Under the pieces are notes generated by a model, which saw only the letters and a list, made by a program, of their open reading frames with translations, was not told where the DNA came from and searched no databases. A stretch of 41,949 nt of DNA, from the NCBI GenBank assembly GCA_002005505.1, contig KV908458.1, positions 25,001-66,949 of the forward strand, written 5' to 3'. Below are positions 21,209 through 29,856 of this stretch, piece by piece. This stretch comes from Botryococcus braunii. Lineage: Eukaryota > Chlorophyta > Trebouxiophyceae. The first letter of the stretch is position 1, and every line of letters begins with the position of its first letter. A program made the position numbers and the translations under genes.

Positions 21209-24200
21209 ACCGACAGCAAAAGGGGGGGGTAGAGATGGATTTTGGGGGAGGGGGGGGAGGGAGGGGGAAGGGAGAGGGGGAGGGGAGGGGAGGAGTAAGT
21301 TTATGACCAATTGAGATCTGTGCATGCCATAATTAGCAAAGAATGTAACTTCCTTATGTCAGTTTGGACTAGATATCTACAGTAAAGATCTTGATGACGT
21401 TGGCAATGCCCATTTAGTATCCCCCACAAGATGCAAGTTTCTTCTGCTGAAGCGTTCTGGATATTACATATCAAGCTTTTGCAGGACTATGTCCTCCACT
21501 GCAACTTTAATGAATGAGGAGAAAATTTTGATTTACCAATGCCAATGAGGTAGAAAGGGAATCAAGCGATAAACGGTTCAGCCAAGACTACATTCTCCCT
21601 TTCGTGCCCAACCACGAACTATACATAATGAAACAAAATGGTCAGGGCCGGCAGGAAACTGTAAATGGCAATGGCAGAGTTGGATGTGCGGCTACTCACA
21701 CTGCCGACCGATATTTTTCATATCCTCATAGTAATTGTGTTTCTGAACATAACAATATTACAAGCAATCGAACGGTTCATGTATGGTACTTGATCCAATG
21801 ACCGGACCATCTTGCCAGCAGCACGCTTCATTCCCACGTGCTTTGAGATGAAGGAGTAGGTAGACGTGATATGAACATGAAAGTACCTGAAGACTTGCTG
21901 GCGGAGGTGGGGGCGGCGGGGATGTCCCAGTAATGGCTCCAAGGAAGTCTTGTGCACGATTATTTACAATATCGTTCACCCCATCACGAGCAATTTCCTC
22001 TGGACTTTTCTGCTGCTGCACTGCGTTTGATAGCTGCACTCCACAAATGCAGTTTAATAATAGAACATCCTATGCAAGTGGTAAGCAGCCTTGACACACA
22101 TATGCCTCTGTGGCATGCCCCACAGAAGAAGCTCATCCATTGTCATTCATATCACCTTTCCACACCTCTGCCCCAGCGATGATTCACATCCCCATGCGCT
22201 CGTACCATTCTGTGTCTGCCCTTAGGCCACCCTCAAGTGCACAGTCAAAGGTGCATGAAGACAGGTTATAACTGTAACAGACTTATTTGTTTCAGTAACA
22301 GCAAAGCCAGATCGTGCAAACCTGTGCTAAAATAGACTGCTGGTTTGGTGATTTGGATATGGTGAGAGAGTTTATGGCTCCTTGAGCGGCTATCCGCACA
22401 CGCTGGGCAGACTGGGCATCCACCCCTGGAGGTAAGGACTCCATGGGTGCCTGTGGCAACACCACAATGGCCTGTCCCTGGGCTGATTGCCCGTTCAACA
22501 AGGGGCTGTTCAGGGCTGTTTGCGCCATAGCATCCTGGCCATCATACAGTCACTGTGCATTCAGGCAGGTGACCGGTGAAGCACCATGGGTGATTGAACA
22601 TCACTAAGCAACTGTATCCAATACTTCATGTCTGAGCAGTTGCTCTTGTGTCCTCGCATATGTTCAAGTCTAAACTGCTTCCGGTGGTTGGCATGGGCTA
22701 CTTCCCTGGTATCGGGATTTAATTTACAAAATGGCTACAAGAGCAAGTAAAATATACTTCCAGTATGCAGATCTGCACAGAAGGGTTTATATCATGCCAA
22801 GGTTCTGGTCTTATACCAGAGTAGAACCCACATGAACCCCAACATAGTGTGGGGCATACAAATGCGCCAAGGGGAGAACCAATAGGAGCGCCTGGAGCTG
22901 GCTGATTCGCTCTTGCTGCTTGTGCAACCTGTGCAGCTGTACTGACCACCGCTTGAAGACCCTGCAAACCTGTCAATCCTTAGTCCACAGTGTGTGGATG
23001 GCTTCTTCATGCAGCGGCAGCATTGCAAACAGCACTCAAGTTTGCAGCAAACACCCTCGCCACAGACTTCATATTTACATAAAAGTCATCCCTTGACTTT
23101 AATCTCAGTTACACTTGTCCAACGATCCTAGGGCTGAAGTGACAACACCTCTTTCATAGGGGTTAAAAAATCCTTGCTGCAAGTGAATTTTCCTGATAAA
23201 AATTACAATTCACTTTGTATCGGTGAATTTTCCAACTTAAGTTGCTGTCTTCTGATAAGTGTGAAAACGGCGTCCACCTGCAATAGTTGTATACCATCGA
23301 TTCCTGCAGATGACCCTCCACTGCTTCGTGTGGCAGCTAGGGAGCGCATGCCAGCACCCTGCTTGGGCAGTAATGATCCATCATCTCCCAGCATAGCGGA
23401 CCTGGTACCAATAGGTTCCAGGTCCTGCACAGCTTCTTCATCCTGCTCCTCTGTGGGGGCTGCGGCAACAAGATCATTGTCGTCATCCTGCTCAGCAAGG
23501 GGCGCCCCTGCAAACTTCTGTGCCCGTGAAGGTAGAGATGGTGCAGCTATCACACTGGCATCTTCGCCCTCTGTGAGCCCTGTTGAAGGAGCCACACCTA
23601 CTGAAAGGCCATCGACCTGGACAATGGAACCAACCTGTAGTCAGCGAAGGGGTGGCACTATTCCCCAAGGCGACATAGCTATGGACACCTCTTTCCCACG
23701 GCTGAAAAAGTATTACCATGATCAGCTGTCTTGGCAAAGGCACCTGTAATTATACTTGCATTTGCTGTCTAGGCATGATTGCCAAAGGGGTTGGAGAGCC
23801 TTTCTGAATCATCCTCAATATGTAAGGTTCTATTCAAGCTCATGCACGCAAAAGTTACGGGTCATCCTGCAGGCTGTATCTGCTTTCAATCTAATGGTGC
23901 CCACATGTCTGGAGAGTCACAAGCACAGAAGAGAAAATAAACCATATGGTGGTTTGCATCATCATGTTCTGCTCAAGTGCTCTGCGTTACTTGCATTTGC
24001 TCTCAAAAGGCATTGTCATGGCACCTATCAGGATCCAAACTGATGTTAAGGTGAGCCTGTTGTCCTTGCTAGGACATCCCACCTACCAGAGCACCAACAG
24101 CCCGCTGAAGTGCCTGAGAGCCAGCTGTAGTGGCTTTAGCACCAGCAGCGAGCATTGTACCAGCTGCGTTCCCAACAGCTGTGGCTGTCTCTGCAACCTG

Positions 24201-25465
24201 CAACCCCTCAACTCCACTCAATCTGCATCTGACAACAAGGTTTGCAGAGTATCTAGGAGTGTAGGGGCTTTGTCATAGGATTGAAGTCTCCACATAATAT
24301 GAAAGGTGGGTCCTATGTAGAACCCAAAAGAGTGGATGCATCTTACAGGCAGGTTGGCTAACAGGGACATCTACAGGTCACGGCGGGTCATGTGTAACAT
24401 CCGCTTTCTCGCAACATGACATCACTATCACAATATCTTGATGCTCTTGGTGCCCCTCTTGCCCGCTGCCTATTGTGTCCCATTAAGACTTTCGGAACAG
24501 CCAGACTAGCCGTGGCAACCAAGGTTCACGGTGCAAAAGAAGCTGACCATCTTCCAGTTCCCAAGCAGGTAGGTGGAGCAACACAATACTCCTACCTTGC
24601 CACATTCTTCTCATTTCTCCTGAACACTGCTCCTAGCCCTTACCCATCAAGACTGACTGCAAGCATCTATCAGTTTTTGGAATCTGGTTTATAGACCCTT
24701 AGCATTTAAGGTGGGGGACAACAACCCCCAATTTCACTCGGTGGGAATTTCGGCGGAGTAAACTTGACATCGTGTCCTTCACGTGACAAGATACATTAAG
24801 AACCTAATCACTGACCCAGGGCATAGCCAAATGATTCAGCATGTCCATCACCTGCCCGCTTTGTAAAAAGCTGGTGGTACCATCGCGCACAGCACTAGCA
24901 GCAGATTCTATTGAGGTTGCCACCTTCTGCCCCTGCGGTGTGGAGAGCATTGACTGGGTGGTCTCCTGAAAGTGCTTTGCAGCATCCTGCACAGCTTGAG
25001 CTGCCTGCTGTGCTTCTTGACTCTTTAGAAAGGTGGTTGCACCCTCCTGTAGGGCCCTCGATACCAGAGGTAGATCCGGTAGGTCCTGAAATACATGTAT
25101 ACGTGTAAGCTAGGGATTCGCATAACTCAATCATAGAAGAGTTTTCCCTCTCTCAAGTATATGTATGTTGATGATTTTTTGCGTGTGCAAGAGGCTTGCT
25201 GCTGAGCAGCATTGTGGGAGCTAACAATAGATTCAGGCAACGTTGACAGAGCTTGGTTAAGTCAGGCCTGGAAGCCTTCCATCACGAGTTGTAATGTGTG
25301 TGGCACTCTAATTCCCAAAACTTTTTTCATTGCACTGAAGGAACTGTCAGAGGGAGGAGGCTGGGCCGTGGCTCGTTTTGTGACTTGGGACTGTACCTGT
25401 GCCTGTGCGTATCTCATCGCTAAGCATGTGAGGAGCAGACCAATAAATCTTCCCAGGTTCACCAT
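20388..25465 (-). CDS. Eight-exon gene for a secreted Ala/Gln-rich protein of about 520 residues, unknown family
   Basis: Exons in reading order: 25465-25286, 25085-24852, 24197-24087, 23634-23278, 22961-22860, 22534-22322, 22033-21887 and 20606-20388. All lengths are multiples of three, so all seven introns are phase 0, each GT-AG; the sum is 521 codons with the TGA. The first ATG of exon 1 gives MVNLGRFIGLLLTCLAMRYA then QAQ, a good signal peptide, so the product probably enters the secretory pathway. The mature protein is helical and low in complexity: Ala/Gln helices (VVSTAAQVAQAARANQPAPG), an acidic stretch (AEQDDDND) and a proline run before ASLQ. No catalytic motif is recognised. Exon 2 could extend to 24816 (twelve more codons). 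The exon 1 donor is least certain: an in-frame TGA at 25262-25264 is followed by more coding-like sequence. It is convergent with the coiled-coil gene. Confidence 0.7.
20720..21296. repeat. Purine-only (GA)n/(G)n tract of nearly 600 bases
   Basis: GA repeats mixed with G runs and one CA block (about 20823-20855) lie in the last intron of the minus-strand gene, where they read as polypyrimidine. The apparent RERERE or SLSLSL frames come from the dinucleotide and are not genes. Such tracts can form triplex DNA. Confidence 0.95.
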
Positions 25466-25790
25466 TGCTATAATAGAAGACGCTTTCTGCAGCCCGGCAT
25501 AAGGAGTGACAAGACGGTAGTTCCCTCGCATATATGGCCATATCGGCCACCTCATACTTTCCCTTCGGGTCAACTCGCTCACATATATTCCCTCGTGCTT
25601 TCAATCTAATCAAGAAGGACACACATTTCTACTATTTTCCTTTGACAGCTTGTTCTATGTAATGTTTCCCTGTGTAACGGGGCATTGCTTTCAACCCCGC
25701 TGAAGTGAGGTATTCTCAGTTGCCATCGAGAACAAGTGCCCACTACCAGCCCCAAAAATTCACTAAATCTTTTAACTTTTAGTTTAAACG

Positions 25791-26042
25791 TTGCATTGGC
25801 AACCTCCGTCCGATAAGACGTGGCAATCTCGCAAACGCGCGATCCTGGTAAGCATATCAGTCAAGTATTTCTGTGAGGCGCCATCGCAGCAAAAAACAGA
25901 GTGCTTGCCTCAGACTAGTGTTTTCATTCACAAAAAACAATCGTTCAGATTGAATGTAAATTGTTCCAAGCTCCGAAACGAAGTACGGGACCTGCTCGCG
26001 CAACGTTTCCCTGACTTAAAGCCCGTGCATTTAAGCAGTCAC
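25791..26042 (+). other. Possible divergent exon with a strong donor
   Basis: A plus-strand frame is open from 25791 to 26129 and includes LRNEVRDLLAQRFPDLKPVH, which looks protein-like; CAC|GTAAGTATAG at 26042/26043 is close to a consensus donor. The frame has no ATG, so if real it is an internal exon, or the start lies upstream. No matching next exon was found. Confidence 0.25.
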
Positions 26043-26094
26043 GTAAGTATAGAATATGAGTCTGCTATTGATGGAGCCTTACGTATCGCTGTTC

Positions 26095-26670
26095 CCGTTC
26101 CTTTCCACCTAGAGTGCGGGTCGTTTTAAGTTCAGCAAGGGGTCGTCGTCGAATAGACACTTCACTGTCGAGATCGGATTCCCCTCTGGAAGGTTTGGCG
26201 AAATGCCTGATGCGCCGGCGACGCCGACAAGCCCTGCGGGGATTCTCCTAGCCCAGGAAAGGGCAGCGGGCAAACTTTTTTCCACACTGAAGTTGGGGAC
26301 CATGGGGCACGTTGGGGCATCGTTGGGGTGGCGTTGGATTTGGTTGGGAGTTTAGGTGCTCGCCCCCATCTTCCTCTTCCTGTTCACGAGCCCCGCCCAG
26401 TTCCCGTTCCTTCCCACCCAGAGTGCAGTTCGTTTTAAGTTCAGCAAAGGTCGCCTCATAGGAAACTCCACTGTCGAGATCGGATTCCCCTCTGGAAAGC
26501 TTGGTGAAATGCTGCCACTGAACCGGCGACACCGACAAGCCCTGCGGGGATTCGCCGAGCCCAGGGAAGAGCAGTTGGGGCACATTGGGGCTCGTTGGGG
26601 AACGTTGGTTTGGGTTGGGAGTTAGGTTTTCGTCCCCATCTTCCTTTTCCTATTCACGAGCCCCACCCAG
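26095..26670. repeat. Two diverged 308-bp tandem units
   Basis: Units start near 26095 and 26403. Both contain GTCGTTTTAAGTTCAGCAA-like and CTGTCGAGATCGGATTCCCC phrases, then GACAAGCCCTGCGGGGATTC and a GTTGGG-rich end. Point changes and small indels separate them. No gene function is evident. Confidence 0.85.
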
Positions 26671-26703
26671 TGTGGTGGCGAGTTCAGGGCTCTCGCCTCC
26701 ATC

Positions 26704-26910
<207 letters not shown>

Positions 26911-27124
26911 CAAGGTCGGTATAAATGGCGCCATGACTCGGTATTGTCAACAATCTTCTCAGCCCTATCGAGCTTTCTTAGCAACATATCTCATGATTCT
27001 GAGGATTCAACATACATCTCATTTGTGAAGGAACACAGAAACAGGGTTTGGATCGGAGTCACCCGGGTACCTCAGTACCTTGTAGGAACCTGCGCTGTGG
27101 GTCGTTAGGTATTTCCAAGACTGG

Positions 27125-27340
27125 TTGTTGGTAGGTGACGGACTGTCTTGTCCTTACCAAATTCCACATAATATCGTTGTCACGGCACTAAGGCCTGATA
27201 TTTTTATGTACCTTGCCTCAGCTAGGAAATGTATTTTGATTGAGTTGACGGTTCCCTTTGAGGATAGGGTTATTATAGCTGCTGCGGGCAAGGCCAATAA
27301 GTGCTTTGAGCTACAAAGACGGATTATCTCTGCCGGCTAA
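27125..27340 (+). pseudogene. Retroelement C-terminal endonuclease-like fragment
   Basis: The frame reads ALRPDIFMYLASARKC, then ILIELTVPFEDRV and KANKCFELQRRI. The pattern RPDI-x-ILIELTVPxExR-x-K is one I know from C-terminal parts of many eukaryotic reverse-transcriptase polyproteins, where RPDI...IELT resembles a PD-(D/E)xK nuclease core. The upstream body is absent and the frame ends at 27340, inside a tandem duplication. I call it a dead remnant of a non-LTR-type retroelement. Confidence 0.5.
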
Positions 27341-27637
27341 GAGTGTGAGCTTTACACAGTTGAGATAGGTTGTCGTGGCAATTATGCGGCTTCGCTGCAC
27401 CATTGTCTCACTCAACTCGGACTTCCGCGTCGACACGCACGACGTGTCTGTAGTTGTAGTACAAAGGCCAATAAGTGCTTTGAGCTACAAACACGGATTA
27501 TCTCTGCCGGCTAAGAGTGTGAGCTTTACACAGTTGAGATAGGTTGTCGTGGCAATTATGCGGCTTCGCTGCACCATTGTCTCACTCAACTCGGACTTCC
27601 GCGTCGACACGCACGACGTGTCTGTAGTTGTAGTACA
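27290..27637. repeat. Tandem duplication, two 174-bp units
   Basis: 27290-27463 and 27464-27637 differ by one base that I can see (ACAAAGACGG versus ACAAACACGG). The first unit overlaps the end of the endonuclease-like fragment. Confidence 0.93.
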
Positions 27638-27682
27638 AAGACGGCGCTGAGCTGCAGCTACTATATTTTTCTAAAACGTAAT

Positions 27683-28387
27683 TGTTATAATAGTGACCGA
27701 ACATTTTGGTGCCTTTCCCTCAGAAGAGTAATAGTGGCCAGATCAGCCTCAATGAATAATAGGTGGCAGAACCTAGGAGTTTTGCCAGATCCCATCTAGA
27801 CCAATTGTACGTTGTTTAGGAAGGATGAGGTAATCAGACACGGTTTGCTAGAAAGGATTTATGACGCCGGCGTGCAAGGACGAGGCACTTGATTGGGACA
27901 TTAAAGGCACTTCGGGTGCTTATCTCTTGACTGTTGCCTATCAAGTCCTCATTCACATTCGGTCACTGCTTGTTCTCCTACACACAACAAGAGTACCGAC
28001 GAGCTAATCACCCTTCGTGCCCGGGTCATACAGGTAAACTGACGTTAAGAGACTGAAGCCTCATTGACATTGGGTTAGGAAAGGTCTAGGTAATATTATT
28101 AAGTTGATGCTAAGGTTTTCCTCGGTGAACCCTGATAATGCAGACTATCGGTAGTTACGTAGATTGAGTAGTTTGAATTACGGAGCGATGAGAGAAAGCA
28201 AGTAGCATTGTAATGACTTGATTGGGACATTAAAGGCAATTCGGGTGCTTATCTCTTGACTGTTGCCTATCAAGTCCTCATTCACATTCGGTCACTGCTT
28301 GTTCTCCTACACACAACAAGAGTACCGACGAGCTAATCACCCTTCGTGCCCGGGTCATACAGGGAACGCCGAACACAGAAGTTTACA
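27683..28387 (+). repeat. 5' LTR of copia element A
   Basis: Starts TGTTATAATAG and ends GAAGTTTACA, 705 bases, matching 40134-40838. It contains an internally repeated 148-bp module (27887-28034 and 28216-28363, 329 bases apart, one difference). Each module can fold because ACTTGAT at its start pairs with ATCAAGT inside it. It should carry the promoter and transcript-end signals; I cannot place them. Confidence 0.97.
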
Positions 28388-28403
28388 GGTTATGGGCCCA
28401 CGG
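28388..28403 (+). promoter_or_regulatory. Primer-binding site of A, matching the initiator tRNA-Met anticodon arm
   Basis: GGTTATGGGCCCACGG directly follows the LTR. Its complement contains GTGGGCCCATAACC, which as I recall is the anticodon arm of plant-type initiator tRNA-Met with CAT as the anticodon. Drosophila copia uses an internal (half-tRNA) segment of the same tRNA. Confidence 0.75.
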
Positions 28404-28453
28404 CTTTTCTGCTGAGGCATGAAAAATGTATGACTTGGGCAAAGTAGTCTGCG

Positions 28454-28978
28454 ATGGCGCGAACTCGACAAACCGGACGTATGAGCACGGGCGGAAATAG
28501 ACCTCCTCCGCCTCCACCTCCTCCTCCAACATATAACGAGCGAAGAAAGGCAGGAGGAGAGAAAGGCCCACGAACGATAGACGAGCGTGCATTCCTAGTG
28601 AAGGACTTCGTCCACGAAGCACACGGACGAGGAGCACTCACCCCACCTCAGTGGTTCCGAGAGCGTTTCCCGATATACCCAGCTTATAAATTCACGGCTT
28701 GGGAAATCTCTTTCATCAACGGAGAGCCAGGATATCTGACACGAGCAATTTTTGAGAGGTGTTTACAGCAAACGGGAGGTCCATCGCACGAAGCTTATTG
28801 GACAGAGAAAGCGGCCTACGCAGCGATTGAGCTAGCTTTGAGCAGCCTGGGAGACGACTTCATTGATCATCTAATTCTCTACGGCAGAGGACAATTTGAA
28901 GTGGACGAGTGGGAAACAGAGGACGACAGTGAGGACGAGGACGGAGACTCCAGACTGTCAGAAAGGAGTGAAGACTGA
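28454..28978 (+). CDS. Extra ORF upstream of gag in copia element A
   Basis: An uninterrupted 174-codon ORF from ATG 28454, between primer site and gag. The N terminus is basic with a nine-proline run (residues 17-25). The middle (about 40-145) looks globular, with TPPQWFRERFPIYPAYKFTA, then ISFINGEPGYLTRAIFERCL and AYAAIELALSSLGDDFIDHL. The C terminus is strongly acidic and Ser-rich. No zinc knuckle, protease or membrane segment is visible, and I recognise no family. It ends 13 bases before the gag ATG in another frame; the gag frame is open back past 28896, so the two overlap and reinitiation or +1 frameshifting could link them. Element B has no counterpart in its leader. Ordinary copia elements encode a single gag-pol ORF, so this is either a captured host gene or a lineage-specific accessory protein. 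Confidence 0.7.
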   Translation: MARTRQTGRMSTGGNRPPPPPPPPPTYNERRKAGGEKGPRTIDERAFLVKDFVHEAHGRGALTPPQWFRERFPIYPAYKFTAWEISFINGEPGYLTRAIFERCLQQTGGPSHEAYWTEKAAYAAIELALSSLGDDFIDHLILYGRGQFEVDEWETEDDSEDEDGDSRLSERSED

Positions 28979-28991
28979 CAAGCTTTGCAGC

Positions 28992-29142
28992 ATGGCTAAG
29001 AAAGGCGCCCGCACCGGTGAAGAATCACAGTCAGCAGAGGAAGAGTCTACCTCGTCTCCCACGCGAAGTCCGTCCACGCCAAGCACATCAAGGGGTGAGG
29101 GAGATGTACTTCCCAAGGTCATAGCCACCCAAGTCAAGGTGC
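28992..29142 (+). pseudogene. gag: Start of gag of element A, cut by element B
   Basis: ATG 28992 begins a Ser/Thr/Pro-rich leader (MAKKGARTGEESQSAEEEST) that reaches PKVIATQVKV at the B insertion point. After B, the frame continues at 36100 with HIKLDRHGT, which aligns with MTVMLDDGGRNFEFW of B's Gag. The disruption is thus about fifty codons into gag and must abolish Gag-Pol from this copy. Confidence 0.85.
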
Positions 29143-29836
29143 TGTGAAAGGTTATGGGCAATCGGCTTTCCCTGTACAAAGCAGACAGGTCGTCAATAGA
29201 CGAAGTTACTCCAGCTACAGTCCGTACGACTGTCTGCTGAGTGCCACACACAACTGTCGGACAAGACTAGCATCTGGTGATGCCCAGCATCTTTCACAAC
29301 CAGTTCCGTTACATCATTATCTTGTACACAAGCACCGATCAAGCAATCACTAGATAAGGCTCTAGACGGCTACGTTCAAGTACATGCCTATACTCCCTGA
29401 AGTCACTGTCCCTTATCTGTTTGAGTGACTACAGGGTACACTAAGCTTGTTCACTCTCACAATAGCAACAATGATACAACACACACTGCCGCACCGTACC
29501 TGTACAAAGCAGACAGGTCGTCAATAGACGAAGTTACTCCAGCTACAGTCCGTACGACTGTCTGCTGAGTGCCACACACAACTGTCGGACAAGACTAGCA
29601 TCTGGTGATGCCCAGCATCTTTCACAACCAGTTGGTATTCACTCCGGTGGGGCAGCCTTAAGAGTTCATCCGACAAACGTGTGATCTAGATAGGATTGTA
29701 CCTTATGTTCGAAAACGTCCAGAATCTGCCGTGTCTCAAGGTACCTTATGTTCTCAATGGACCCATATCCTAATAGTGCACACATGAAGATCACTTAAAG
29801 CACAAGGCATTCAATAATAATGTTCAGAACTCAACA
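29143..29836 (-). repeat. 3' LTR of copia element B
   Basis: Read on the minus strand it starts TGTTGAGTTCTGAAC and ends CCCATAACCTTTCACA, 694 bases. It contains a 135-bp module twice (29171-29305 and 29499-29633, 328 bases apart) with no difference seen. Each module carries an internal stem, GCAGACAG near one end and CTGTCTGC about 50 bases on. Confidence 0.95.
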
Positions 29837-29849
29837 CTTCCCCTTGCCT
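29837..29849 (-). promoter_or_regulatory. Polypurine tract of element B
   Basis: On the minus strand AGGCAAGGGGAAG abuts the 3' LTR; it is the same as A's tract. In retrotransposons this resists RNase H and primes plus-strand DNA. Confidence 0.9.
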
Positions 29850-29856
29850 GCATGCT

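Noticed and set aside
20641..21325. Long open frames rich in RERERE or SLSLSL on both strands
   Set aside because: They arise in every frame from the GA dinucleotide and have no coding features.
24198..24228. Alternative acceptor extending the third exon of the minus-strand gene upstream to 24228
   Set aside because: It would change the intron phase and break the frame, whereas the acceptor at 24197 is in phase with both neighbours.
24416..24694. Plus-strand open frame of 92 codons
   Set aside because: It lies in an intron of the minus-strand gene, has no recognisable motif and no supporting splice context.
29171..29633. Repeated modules looked at as a possible CRISPR-like array
   Set aside because: There are only two copies of 135 bases inside an LTR, in a eukaryote, without short uniform spacers.
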